Assembly: GCA_018829565.1 (NCBI GenBank)
Contig: JAHJTW010000117.1
Span: forward strand, 1-33,018
Direction: 5' to 3'
Origin: a bacterium
GTDB taxonomy: Bacteria; Krumholzibacteriota; Krumholzibacteriia; LZORAL124-64-63
Length of the DNA stretch: 33,018 bases
How positions within the stretch are numbered: the first letter of the stretch is position 1; every line of letters begins with the position of its first letter. Below the pieces are notes generated by a model. That model had not been told where the DNA came from and did not search any database. It saw nothing but the letters and a program-made list of their open reading frames with translations. Shown here piece by piece: positions 25,464 to 33,018 of the stretch. The translations under genes were made by a program, and so were the position numbers.

Positions 25464-26795
25464 CTACTTGAATTCGACCTGGTACATGTTCCCGTAGAGC
25501 TCGGCCATCTTGCCCGACTTGATGTCGGCCTTGATGTCGGCGGTGGGCCGGCCCAGCCAGGCGTGGAATTCGTCCTTCAGGAGGTTGTCGATCATGGCGT
25601 CGATTTCGGGATTGTGGAATTCCCTCAGCTCGGGCAGGTACTTGAAGTAGAAGTGCTGGGCCACTTCGTAGATGCCGTGCCACCAGGTGTAGTCCGGGCC
25701 CATCATGGCGGCGCCGTGGCGGGCGCGGCGGCCCTCGTGGTGCCAGATCTCCCACCAGGTCCACTCGTACTTGTTGGAGAAGCTGGCCTCGCCCTCGCCG
25801 AGCTTCAGCTCCTGGGCCTTCTTGAAAAGGGCCAGGCCGGGCTTGGCGAACTTCTCGTTGTACAGGTGCACCAGACCGTCCAGCTGGGCGTAGTGGCCGT
25901 CCACGAAGCCCTGGCCGTGGCAGTTCCGGCAGACGTCCTTCATGTTCTCCCGCTTGATCTCCCAGTTGTCCTTGGTCACCGAGATCGGCGGACGCAGGGT
26001 CCAGCTGATCCGCTGGCCCACGTCGTGGGTGACGGCCTGGGTGCTGGTGGCGCTCATGTGGCAGGTGGCGCAGGTGGGAGCCTCGAAGTAGTCCACCCCG
26101 ACGATCCACGGGTGGGCGTCCAGGTTCATGTCGTCGATGTGGGTGTAGTAGGCGTTGCCGTGCTTGGACTCCTCGTACACCTCCTTCTGCGGATGGTCCG
26201 GGCCCAGGTGGCACTTGCCGCAGGCCTCGGGCTGCCGGGCCTGCTCGACGCTGAAGGCGTGGCGGGTGTGGCAGGCGGTGCAGGAGCCCTTGCTGCCGTC
26301 GGGGTTCAGCCGGCCGATGCCGCTGTTCGGCCAGCTCAGGCGGGACAGCTTGTTGGGGTTGTCCGGGTCGATCTTGACCTTGGTGCCATGGCAGCTCTCG
26401 CAGCCGGCGATGGCGACGGGGGCGCCGCCGGCGGCGTGGGCCAGGTAGGCGTCGTTGCTGTCGAGGATCTCGCCGGCGTGGGCATGGTAGGAGGCCATGA
26501 CCTCCTCCGTCTCCCTCTTGTGGCACACGCCGCAATCCTTGGGCGTCACGAGGGTGGCGATGAGGGCGCCCTCGTGCATGAAGGCGTCCGACTCGCCCTG
26601 GGCTGCCTGGTGGCAGTCCAGGCAGGTGACGTTGTGCTTGGCGTGCTCGCTCATGTACCACTGGTTGTACAGCCCCAGCGACTTCTCCTTGTGGCAGGTC
26701 ATGCACTTGCCCGCCACGCTGTCGGGGTCGGCGGCCAGGGCGGCCCCGGCGCTCAGCAGCATGACCAGGGTCAGGGTAAACAGGACACGTTTCAT
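25464..26795 (-). CDS. Periplasmic octahaem HAO-like cytochrome c
   Basis: A 443-residue exported protein (signal peptide 1-21, ending ALA) with eight CXXCH sites at Cys31, 58, 88, 132, 172, 192, 242 and 289, and a C-terminal helical part with GPDYTWWHGIYE near 366-377. Number and spacing of haems and the aromatic C-terminal segment fit the hydroxylamine oxidoreductase (HAO) family. True HAO oxidises hydroxylamine and needs a tyrosine crosslinked to the catalytic haem; reductive relatives lack it and may turn nitrite or hydroxylamine into ammonia. I cannot tell by eye whether Tyr369 is at that position. The ATG at 26795 has AAGGAG upstream. Its membrane partner follows after 12 nt, and an FNR/CRP-type palindrome lies about 260 nt upstream. 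Confidence 0.88.
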   Translation of the reverse strand: MKRVLFTLTLVMLLSAGAALAADPDSVAGKCMTCHKEKSLGLYNQWYMSEHAKHNVTCLDCHQAAQGESDAFMHEGALIATLVTPKDCGVCHKRETEEVMASYHAHAGEILDSNDAYLAHAAGGAPVAIAGCESCHGTKVKIDPDNPNKLSRLSWPNSGIGRLNPDGSKGSCTACHTRHAFSVEQARQPEACGKCHLGPDHPQKEVYEESKHGNAYYTHIDDMNLDAHPWIVGVDYFEAPTCATCHMSATSTQAVTHDVGQRISWTLRPPISVTKDNWEIKRENMKDVCRNCHGQGFVDGHYAQLDGLVHLYNEKFAKPGLALFKKAQELKLGEGEASFSNKYEWTWWEIWHHEGRRARHGAAMMGPDYTWWHGIYEVAQHFYFKYLPELREFHNPEIDAMIDNLLKDEFHAWLGRPTADIKADIKSGKMAELYGNMYQVEFK

Positions 26796-27018
26796 GATCG
26801 GGCTCCTTGTCCGCGGTCCAGGGATCGGGATTCTCTGAAGACCATCCTGGGCCCTGGGGAGGGGGGTATGCAAACCGGTTTTCCGGCAGGGGAGACGGTG
26901 GAGGGAGAGGTATTTGCATCCTGGTGATATCCCAGTAATAAAATAGGAAAACAGGTGTCACGAGAGTCGGTTCCCGGGTTCGGGGCGGGGACTGAATGAT
27001 GTTGTTCCCAGTATTGGA

Positions 27019-27061
27019 GATATAAAGACAAAAATATCCGAATAAAATTGATCATGATCAC
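27019..27061 (-). promoter_or_regulatory. FNR/CRP-family operator with class II promoter geometry
   Basis: TTGATCATGATCAC (27048-27061) matches the FNR consensus TTGAT-N4-ATCAA at 9 of 10 fixed bases and contains a perfect 12-bp palindrome (27049-27060). Toward the HAO-like gene, TATATC (27019-27024) sits where a -10 would lie if the operator were centred near -42, which is the class II activation position. Consequent leader length is about 217 nt. FNR-type regulators sense oxygen; NnrR/DNR relatives sense nitric oxide and use the same site. Confidence 0.6.
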
Positions 27062-27106
27062 TATAAGTCAGAGCCTTTCCGCGCGGCCCGGAATCCGCCC
27101 CTTTCC

Positions 27107-27133
27107 TTTTTCCGTTTCATCATGACGGAAAAA
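27107..27133. repeat. 9-bp inverted repeat in the divergent region
   Basis: TTTTTCCGT and ACGGAAAAA form a perfect inverted repeat with a 9-nt centre, 83 nt before the acyltransferase start. It could be an operator or a weak bidirectional terminator-like hairpin. Confidence 0.55.
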
Positions 27134-27215
27134 TAACAGCAAGGGGGAAGGGATTCCCGGCCAACAGCTTTCCCGGAGGGTTGGCAAGCAGGCACCCGGG
27201 ACGTATCGTGAGGCC

Positions 27216-28109
27216 ATGCACATACCCGACCTTGCCGAATACGCCCTGTTCCGGGGACTGACCACAAGCCTGGGGATCCTGCCCGGGTCCGTTTCCCTGG
27301 CGGGACTGCGGGCGGCCGGCCGGCTCGTCCGGCGGCGGGGCTGGTTCCGCGCGGAACTGGCCCGGGTGCAAGTGGCGGCCGCCTTTCCTGATTGGGAACC
27401 GGAGCGGATCGACGCCACGGTGAAGGGGATGTTCGATCACCTCGCCCTCATGGCGGAGGAGGTCTGGGGGAGAGACCGGAAGGAAGTCCTCACCAGGTGC
27501 CGCGTTCCCCGAGGGTGGGACCCCCTGGAGGAAGGCCTGGCCTCCGGCAGGGGCCTGATCCTGGCGTCCGCCCACCTGGGCAACTTCGAATGGTGCGGCC
27601 GGCTCATCGCCTCCCGCCACCGCCTGCTCGACGTCGTCAAGCCCCAGCGCAACCGCTGGTTCGACCGCGACCTGGACAGGATGCGCAGGGCCGCGGGCAT
27701 CGACACCGTTCCGGTGGACGGCGCGGGGCCGGCGGTGATGAGGCGCCTCAAGCAGGGCGGGGTGGTGTCCCTGCTGCTGGACCAGGACGCCGGCGCCGCC
27801 GGGGTCCGGACCCGCTTCTTCGGTCGTCCGGCCTCAACCTGGCCCGGTGCGGCGCGGCTCTCCCTCCAGCTGGATTGTCCCGTGCTGCCCGTCTGCCTGA
27901 TCAGACTTCCGGATCGTGGTCACGAACTGGTCTGGGGCGCTCCCCTGGATCCCCGCGATCTCCCTGCAACCGCGGCCCATCCCGCCGCGTATACCCAGTT
28001 GATCTCCGACAGCCTCGAGGCCTTCATCCGCCTCCACCCCGAACAGTGGTTCTGGGTCCACCGCCGCTGGAAGGGGGCGGACGAGGCCCAGGTTCCCCAG
28101 GAGCCGTGA
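27216..28109 (+). CDS. LpxL/HtrB-type lysophospholipid acyltransferase
   Basis: A 297-residue acyltransferase of the lipid A biosynthesis family. The catalytic HX4E motif is His120-Glu125 in SAHLGNFEW; VKPQRNRWFDRDLDRMR, LLDQDAGAAGVRTRFFG and the closing HPEQWFWVHRRWK are the other conserved blocks. Members move an acyl chain onto a lipid A precursor or another lysolipid at the inner face of the membrane. The length is normal for the family; an N-terminal hydrophobic stretch (residues 14-30) could anchor it. The start at 27216 has GTGAGG close upstream. The next gene starts 2 nt after its stop, so the two are one operon, divergent from the cytochrome genes. Confidence 0.9.
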   Translation: MHIPDLAEYALFRGLTTSLGILPGSVSLAGLRAAGRLVRRRGWFRAELARVQVAAAFPDWEPERIDATVKGMFDHLALMAEEVWGRDRKEVLTRCRVPRGWDPLEEGLASGRGLILASAHLGNFEWCGRLIASRHRLLDVVKPQRNRWFDRDLDRMRRAAGIDTVPVDGAGPAVMRRLKQGGVVSLLLDQDAGAAGVRTRFFGRPASTWPGAARLSLQLDCPVLPVCLIRLPDRGHELVWGAPLDPRDLPATAAHPAAYTQLISDSLEAFIRLHPEQWFWVHRRWKGADEAQVPQEP

Positions 28110-28111
28110 TC

Positions 28112-30067
28112 ATGGTCGCATCCCCGCTTCGCGGGACGCTGGTCCTGTCCTTTCTCGCCGGTCTGCTGGCCCTGTCCGCGATCGCGCAGCCTCCCTTGCC
28201 CGGGGACGTGGAACCCGGCCTGCAGCCCAGGCTCTGGGCGCCCGGCCTGATCAACACCGGCCTGATCACCCGGGACGTGGCCATGACCCCCGACCAGTCC
28301 GAGATCTACTTCTGCGTGGCCACGGCGGGATACGCCCAATCCGCGATCTGCGTGGTGCGCTGGGAGGACGGCGCCTGGACCGGTCCGCAGATCGCCCCGT
28401 TCAGCGGCGATTCCCGCTGGATGGATCTGGAACCCTTCATCTCGCCCGACGGCCGGCGCTTCTTCTTCATGTCCAACCGTCCCGCCGTCGGGGAGGAGAC
28501 CGGCGATCCGGACGTCTGGGTCATGGACCGCGTGCCCGGCGGCTGGTCGGAGCCCCGGAATCTGGGCGCTCCCGTGAACACGCCCGACCCCGAGTACTTT
28601 CCTGCCGTGACCCGGGAGGGCCACCTCTACTTCTGCCGTTCGGACGCCTCGGGAGTCCATCGCATCTTCAAGGCGATCTGGGACGGCCGGGCCTTCCTGA
28701 CGCCCGAACCCTTGCCAGAAGCCGTCAACTGCGGGACCAACCGGTTCAACGCGACCATCGATCCGGAGGAGAGCCGCCTGATCTTCACGGCCGCAGGCGT
28801 TCCCGGTTCTCCGGGCATCCGCTACTACCAGGCCCGCCGCGCTGCGGACGGAACCTGGACCGGGCCGTTCGATCTGGGCCCGGCGGTCAACGAGGGCCTC
28901 GGCCGCGGCTGGTCACCCTATCTCAGTCCCGATGGGAAGACCTTCTTCTTCATGTCCGGCAGGCGGATCGCCGGCGAGGATTCCTGGCCGTTGCGCTGGT
29001 CGGTGCGCCAGTGCGAGCAGCACGCCGCGGGGACCGGCAACGGCAATATCTGGCTGGTCAGTGCCGCCCTTCTGGACGATCCGGGATCGGGTATCGTCCC
29101 TGCCGATGCACCCCAGGCCATGCCCGTGCCCACCGTCGCATTTCCCCGCCTGGAGGGACCCTACCTGGGGCAGGAGCAGCCGGGGGTGGAGCCCCGGCTC
29201 TTCGCCCCGGGTGTCCTGTCCACCGGTCTGAACGAGCGGGACGTGCTCTTCGCCCCGGACGGCCGCCGGCTCTGGTACGGCCTGATGGACCGGGGAACCG
29301 TCACCGTCATGACCACGCACTTGACGGATTCCGGCTGGTCCGAACCCGTCAGCGCGGGATTCCATCCCGACCCGTCCTTCGCCTGCTTCGAACCCGCCCT
29401 GTCGCCCGACGGCACGCGGATGCTGTTCCTGTCCAACCAGGCGGCGCCCGGCCAGACCCAGGGTGCGGGCTGGGCGAACCAGAACATCTTCGTCAGCGAA
29501 GGCGATGGGACCGGATGGTCGACGCCGCGCGCGCTGCCCGCCCCGGTGACCACCGACGCGGCGGAATACTTCCCGAGCCTGGCCCGGGACGGGACGCTCT
29601 ACTTCACGCGGGAGGATTCCACCGGCGCCGGCGCCGTCTGGGCGGCCGAGCCTGACGGCGAGGGTTACGGTCAACCCCGGCGGCTGGGGGAAGGCGTGAA
29701 CTGCGGGACGAGCGCCTACAACGCCTCGGTCCACCCCGACGAACGATGGCTCATCGTGTGCATCCAGGGGCATCGGGACAACCTGGGGCCGGCCGACTAC
29801 TGGATCAGTTTCCGGAACCCGCAGGGTGATTGGGATCCCGTGGTCAACCTGGGGCCGACGTTCAACGGTCCCGGCCGGCAGGCCGCTTCCGCCTCCGTGT
29901 CGCCGGACGGGCGGTTCCTGTTCTTCAGCAGGCGCAGCGAGGTCGATGTCGCCGTTCCCTTGACCTGGGAGGGCCTCCAGGATCTCCAGACCGGTCGAGG
30001 GGGTGGCGGTCTGGACATCTGGTGGGTGGATGCGGGGATCCTCGAATCCCTGAGCCCTCAACGCTGA
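28112..30067 (+). CDS. Exported tandem-duplicated PD40 beta-propeller protein
   Basis: A 651-residue exported protein with a signal peptide (about 1-25, ending AIAQ) and many PD40/WD40-like repeats (PFISPDGRRFFFMSN, YLSPDGKTFFFMSG, PALSPDGTRMLFLSN, SVSPDGRFLFFSR). The two halves are clear copies: EPGLQPRLWAPGLINTGL pairs with QPGVEPRLFAPGVLSTGL, PEYFPAVTREGHLYF with AEYFPSLARDGTLYF, and NCGTNRFNATIDPEE with NCGTSAYNASVHPDE. This gives two propellers in tandem, the first at about 30-335 and the second at about 350-651. No catalytic domain is attached, so a binding or scaffolding role in the periplasm or on the surface is likely. The ATG at 28112 has AGGAG 8 nt upstream; an in-frame GTG at 28106 overlaps the previous stop and is a possible alternative. 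Confidence 0.82.
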   Translation: MVASPLRGTLVLSFLAGLLALSAIAQPPLPGDVEPGLQPRLWAPGLINTGLITRDVAMTPDQSEIYFCVATAGYAQSAICVVRWEDGAWTGPQIAPFSGDSRWMDLEPFISPDGRRFFFMSNRPAVGEETGDPDVWVMDRVPGGWSEPRNLGAPVNTPDPEYFPAVTREGHLYFCRSDASGVHRIFKAIWDGRAFLTPEPLPEAVNCGTNRFNATIDPEESRLIFTAAGVPGSPGIRYYQARRAADGTWTGPFDLGPAVNEGLGRGWSPYLSPDGKTFFFMSGRRIAGEDSWPLRWSVRQCEQHAAGTGNGNIWLVSAALLDDPGSGIVPADAPQAMPVPTVAFPRLEGPYLGQEQPGVEPRLFAPGVLSTGLNERDVLFAPDGRRLWYGLMDRGTVTVMTTHLTDSGWSEPVSAGFHPDPSFACFEPALSPDGTRMLFLSNQAAPGQTQGAGWANQNIFVSEGDGTGWSTPRALPAPVTTDAAEYFPSLARDGTLYFTREDSTGAGAVWAAEPDGEGYGQPRRLGEGVNCGTSAYNASVHPDERWLIVCIQGHRDNLGPADYWISFRNPQGDWDPVVNLGPTFNGPGRQAASASVSPDGRFLFFSRRSEVDVAVPLTWEGLQDLQTGRGGGGLDIWWVDAGILESLSPQR

Positions 30068-30131
30068 CGGGAGAGGTGGATCGACACAATCCATAGTAAA
30101 ATAGTATTGTTTTGTCTTTGAATTTGATTAA

Positions 30132-30147
30132 TGAATTCAATAATTCA
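30132..30147. repeat. Small inverted repeat in AT-rich promoter region
   Basis: TGAATT-CAAT-AATTCA is a perfect 6-bp inverted repeat with 4-nt spacer, 9 nt upstream of the -35 candidate for the hexahaem gene. Position and symmetry suggest an operator, but AT-rich sequence yields such repeats by chance. Confidence 0.35.
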
Positions 30148-30155
30148 CATTTTTA

Positions 30156-30184
30156 TTGACCAATTGTTGCGTATTTGGGATGAT
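30156..30184 (+). promoter_or_regulatory. Promoter candidate for the hexahaem gene
   Basis: TTGACC (30156-30161), 17 nt, then GATGAT (30179-30184, 4 of 6). The leader would be about 67 nt. The -35 hexamer is the same as that of alaS. Confidence 0.5.
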
Positions 30185-30257
30185 TTCCCCCGGAAATGAA
30201 ATTCGGATTTCCGGGACGGTCCGCGCCCCGGATTATCGCCTACCGGGGAGGGGTTCC

Positions 30258-32915
30258 ATGCCACGTTTCGCCTGCATTCTCGCCGCCGTCTTCGTCCTGA
30301 CCGCAATTTTCGCCCCGTCAACGGCCGAAGCCCGCAACCCCTACCGCCGCGCCTTCTTCGATCACTATCCCGGCGCCACCGGATCCATGCTCGACGACGT
30401 CCCGAGCAATGCCGCGCATTGCGGGGTCTGCCACTTCGACTTCGACGGGGGCGGGACGCGCAATCCCTACGGGCTGGACATCGAGGTCCGGCTGGCGGTC
30501 GGGATGTCGGAAGCCGAGGCGATTGCCGCCATCGATCTGCTGGATTCCGACGGGGACGGTTTCAGCAACCACGTCGAGATCACCGACGTGGTGAACTGGT
30601 CCAACACTCCGACCTTCCCGGGACTGCAGAGCGGGAACCTCGGGACCGTGGTGAACGTCGATCCGGCCGATCTGACGGGATATCTCGCGCCCGCCGGCTC
30701 GAGCGACACCACGCCCCCGGTGGTGACCATCCTGTACCCGGTGGGAGGCGAGATCTTCGACCCCGCCACCCACGAGACGGTCCAGTGGACAGCCACGGAT
30801 GCCGGGGGGATCAGCCACGTCGACATCCTGCTGTCGGACGACGGCGGGTCCCACTGGAAGAAGTTCGCAGCGGATCTGCCGCCGACGGGCTCCCACGACC
30901 TCTACATCCCCAATCTTCCCGGCAGCACCATCATGCGCATCGAGGCCTACGACAATGCCAACAACCCCGGCTGGGACGACAGCCCGGGTTCCTTCACCAT
31001 CAATCCGGTGACGACGGGCATCGTGCCGACCTCCCTGCGGGACTTCGAACTCGCCGGGACACAGCCTTTCGAGGGTGGGATCCTGGACGATCCTTCCGTG
31101 ACCTGCATCACCTGTCACGGGGAATACGATCCCGCGGTCGAGCCCTGGCACAACTGGCAGGGGAGCATGATGGCCCAGGCCATGCGCGATCCGCTGTACC
31201 GGGCCACGCTGGAAGTGGCGGAATCGGCCGTCCCGGGAGTGGGCGACCTGTGCCTGCGCTGCCACACGCCCGGAGGATGGCAGGAAGGTCGGTCGACCGA
31301 CACTCTCGGCGGCATGCTCATCGAAAAGGACTACCAGGCGATCCAGTGCGACTACTGCCACCGCCTGGTCGATCCGGTCTACGTCGAGGGCGTCAGCCCG
31401 GCCGTCGACCTGGAGATCCTGAACGGGCTGGGATCCATTCCGCTGGAACCCGCCAACGGGCAGTTCGTGACGGATCCCTCGCCCGTGAAACGAGGGCCCT
31501 ATGACGACGCCCAGGCCAGCCACCAGTGGCTCCACTCCGAGTTCACCCTGAGTTCGAACATGTGCGCCACCTGCCACGACGTGAGCAATCCGGCCTTCGT
31601 GGCGGGCGCCGAACCCGGCGTGTACGAGGTCCAGGCCCTGGACGCGCCGCATCCGGACGGCGACAAGCGGAACATGTTCCCCGTCGAGCGGACCTTCAGC
31701 GAGTGGAGCGTGAGCGCCTACGCCTCCGGCGGCGTCTACCAGCCCCAGTTCGCCGGCGACAAGCCCGACGGCATCGTGTCCACCTGCCAGGACTGCCACA
31801 TGCGCGACGTCACAGGGTTGGGTTCCAACGTGCCCGGATCGCCCACCCGGACCGACCTTGGCATCCATGACTTCACCGGCGGCAACACCTTCATCCCCGA
31901 CATCCTGCCCATCTTCTATCCCGACGTCGACGTGGCCGCCCTGCAGGACGGGAAGACCCGGGCGACGGCCATGCTCTCGCTGGCTGCCACCATGGAACTG
32001 ACCGCCACTCCGGTGGAAGGCCAGCCGGCCGTCACCGTGCGGATCACCAACGAGACCGCCCACAAGCTGCCCAGTGGTTATCCCGAGGGACGGCGGGCGT
32101 GGCTCAACGTCAAGGCCTTCGACGCCCAGGACAACCTGGTCTACGAGTCCGGGGCCTACGACCTCGCCACCGGCATCCTCGGCCACGACGAGGACGCCAA
32201 GATCTACGAGATCAAGCCCGGCATGTCGTCCCGCATGGCGGCCATCACGGGGCTGCCCATGGGACCGTCCTTCCACTTCGCCCTGAACGACACGGTCTTC
32301 TCCGACAACCGGATCCCGCCCCGCGGCTTCACCAACGCCGCGTTCATCCAGGTGCAGTCCCCCCCGGTCGGCTACGTCTACGCCGACGGCCAGTACTGGG
32401 ACGACACCGTCTACAGGCTGCCCGGCAGCGCCCGTTCGGTCGACGTCACCCTCTACTACCAGACCACCAGCAAGGAGTACATCGAGTTCCTGCGGGACAA
32501 CAACAACGTCAGCACCCTCGGGCAGGACCTCTACGACGCCTGGGCGAACAACGGCAAGAGCACGCCCGTGGTCATGGCCCAGCAGACGGCCCTGCTCGAC
32601 GTGACCGGCGCGCCGGACGGGGACGCCGTCCCGCGGGTGACGACCCTGGCCCAGAACTACCCCAACCCCTTCAACCCGCACACCTGGATCGATTTCACAT
32701 TGCCCGAGGCCGGTCCGGCCACCCTGCGCATCTACGACGAGCGCGGTCGCCTGGTCCGCACGCTGGTCGATGAAGGCGTGTTGCAGGCCGGGGCCCATCA
32801 CCTGCGCTGGGATGGGGTGGACGATGGCGGGACTCCGGTCGCCAGCGGGGTGTACCATTACGTCCTGAAGACCCGGCAGGGGGACCTGAAGCGCAAGATG
32901 ACCCTCATCAAATAG
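30258..32915 (+). CDS. Secreted hexahaem cytochrome with FlgD-like C-terminal module
   Basis: An 885-residue exported protein. Signal peptide 1-24; haem sites CGVCH (Cys55), CITCH (283), CLRCH (332), CDYCH (364), CATCH (436) and CQDCH (510); a calcium-loop-like DSDGDGFSN (96-104); and an Ig-like domain (about 152-250) between the first and second haem. The block WHNWQGSMMAQAMRDPLY followed by CLRCHTPGGWQEGRS is typical of a cytochrome family seen in FCB-type genomes. Residues 800-885 are the FlgD Ig-like module (NYPNPFNPHTWIDFTLP, RTLVDE, GVYHYVL), which often serves as a type IX-type sorting or surface-attachment signal. The likely role is extracellular or surface electron transfer. The ATG at 30258 follows GGGGAGGGG. 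In-frame codons from 30156 lie over the promoter and are rejected. Confidence 0.88.
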   Translation: MPRFACILAAVFVLTAIFAPSTAEARNPYRRAFFDHYPGATGSMLDDVPSNAAHCGVCHFDFDGGGTRNPYGLDIEVRLAVGMSEAEAIAAIDLLDSDGDGFSNHVEITDVVNWSNTPTFPGLQSGNLGTVVNVDPADLTGYLAPAGSSDTTPPVVTILYPVGGEIFDPATHETVQWTATDAGGISHVDILLSDDGGSHWKKFAADLPPTGSHDLYIPNLPGSTIMRIEAYDNANNPGWDDSPGSFTINPVTTGIVPTSLRDFELAGTQPFEGGILDDPSVTCITCHGEYDPAVEPWHNWQGSMMAQAMRDPLYRATLEVAESAVPGVGDLCLRCHTPGGWQEGRSTDTLGGMLIEKDYQAIQCDYCHRLVDPVYVEGVSPAVDLEILNGLGSIPLEPANGQFVTDPSPVKRGPYDDAQASHQWLHSEFTLSSNMCATCHDVSNPAFVAGAEPGVYEVQALDAPHPDGDKRNMFPVERTFSEWSVSAYASGGVYQPQFAGDKPDGIVSTCQDCHMRDVTGLGSNVPGSPTRTDLGIHDFTGGNTFIPDILPIFYPDVDVAALQDGKTRATAMLSLAATMELTATPVEGQPAVTVRITNETAHKLPSGYPEGRRAWLNVKAFDAQDNLVYESGAYDLATGILGHDEDAKIYEIKPGMSSRMAAITGLPMGPSFHFALNDTVFSDNRIPPRGFTNAAFIQVQSPPVGYVYADGQYWDDTVYRLPGSARSVDVTLYYQTTSKEYIEFLRDNNNVSTLGQDLYDAWANNGKSTPVVMAQQTALLDVTGAPDGDAVPRVTTLAQNYPNPFNPHTWIDFTLPEAGPATLRIYDERGRLVRTLVDEGVLQAGAHHLRWDGVDDGGTPVASGVYHYVLKTRQGDLKRKMTLIK

Positions 32916-32946
32916 GTTGTGCCGTCGAAATTGTGTCTATTTGGAT

Positions 32947-32980
32947 CCCCCTGGCGGTCTATCCCGCCAGGGGGTTCTCT
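32947..32980 (+). terminator. Terminator hairpin of the hexahaem gene
   Basis: CCCCCTGGCGG pairs with CCGCCAGGGGG (11 bp, loop TCTATC), followed by a broken T-run TTCTCTCT, 31 nt after the stop. Confidence 0.8.
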
Positions 32981-33018
32981 CTAGTACGCGTACTTCAGTT
33001 CATGCCGCCTCTGCTTCC

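Larger units (their letters stand above)
26796..27215. other. Long divergent regulatory region of the cytochrome operon
   Basis: This 420-nt gap separates the HAO-like gene (-) from the acyltransferase gene (+). Its 26920-27140 part is AT-rich and holds a FNR/CRP-type palindrome (27048-27061), a minus-strand -10-like TATATC (27019-27024) and an inverted repeat (27107-27133). The part 26796-26920 is a GC-rich leader of the HAO-like gene with short repeats but no RNA family that I recognise. No coding potential is seen. Confidence 0.6.

Noticed and set aside
24075-26927. 950-codon open frame opposite the cytochrome genes
   Set aside because: The two cytochrome genes on the other strand have 14 haem motifs between them; this frame runs through both and their junction and is a shadow.
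30156-30257. In-frame extension of the hexahaem protein upstream of 30258
   Set aside because: It lies over the AT-rich promoter, while the ATG at 30258 has a strong ribosome site and directly opens a signal peptide.
32981-33018. Possible C-terminus of a minus-strand gene entering from the right edge (reads KQRRHELKYAY then stop)
   Set aside because: Only about 12 codons are visible, too few to support a gene; a palindrome AGTACGCGTACT (32983-32994) lies in the same place.

Overview
This is a GC-rich bacterial chromosome segment carrying about 22 protein-coding genes and no rRNA, tRNA, CRISPR array or recognisable insertion sequence. The last complete gene ends in a FlgD-like C-terminal module (NYPNPFNP signature) of the kind common in the Fibrobacterota-Chlorobiota-Bacteroidota (FCB) superphylum. 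Two small secreted proteins end in a VK(S/A)LFR tail. With the high GC and the multihaem cytochromes, this suggests an uncultivated high-GC FCB-group lineage of the Krumholzibacteriota, Eisenbacteria or Latescibacterota type. That placement is an inference. The presence of lipid A-type acyltransferase, poly-GlcNAc export and outer-membrane-type proteins indicates a Gram-negative cell.

Layout. 1-2225 (+): an operon with overlapping stops and starts encodes a DUF4230-like protein (cut by the window edge), a LOG-like TIGR00725 protein and a MalY/PatB-type PLP enzyme. 2272-4329 (-): a secreted S9 prolyl oligopeptidase. 4330-6200: two tandem paralogous secreted 193-residue proteins, each in AT-rich surroundings with related promoters and a strong hairpin behind each. 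6220-8827 (-): a coupled pair, a crotonase-fold protein lacking both catalytic glutamates and a fused LeuC-LeuD aconitase-family protein. 9061-9990 (+): a TIGR01777 epimerase. 10009-12895 (-): a three-subunit sarcosine-oxidase-like amine or amino-acid dehydrogenase. 13133-14974 (+): glutamine synthetase and YjbQ. 14942-19024 (-): a compact poly-beta-1,6-GlcNAc operon in the order pgaD-C-A-B. 19268-21982 (+): alaS with a near-consensus promoter and terminator. 22032-23839 (-): a nitroreductase and a glycine-zipper envelope protein. 23955-26795 (-): an octahaem HAO-like cytochrome with a membrane hexahaem partner. 27216-30067 (+): a lysophospholipid acyltransferase and a duplicated beta-propeller. 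30258-32915 (+): a secreted hexahaem cytochrome with an FlgD-like tail.

How the genes may work together. The octahaem HAO-like protein and its membrane partner form a plausible periplasmic nitrogen-oxide or hydroxylamine electron-transfer module. Upstream lies an almost perfect FNR/CRP-type palindrome, at class II spacing from a -10-like element, suggesting control by oxygen or nitrogen oxides. The amine dehydrogenase stands back-to-back with glutamine synthetase, which would suit release and recapture of ammonia. The pga genes point to a biofilm exopolysaccharide. The least explained items are the catalytically altered crotonase coupled to the LeuCD fusion, the 193-residue paralog pair, and the cytochrome locus with its operator.
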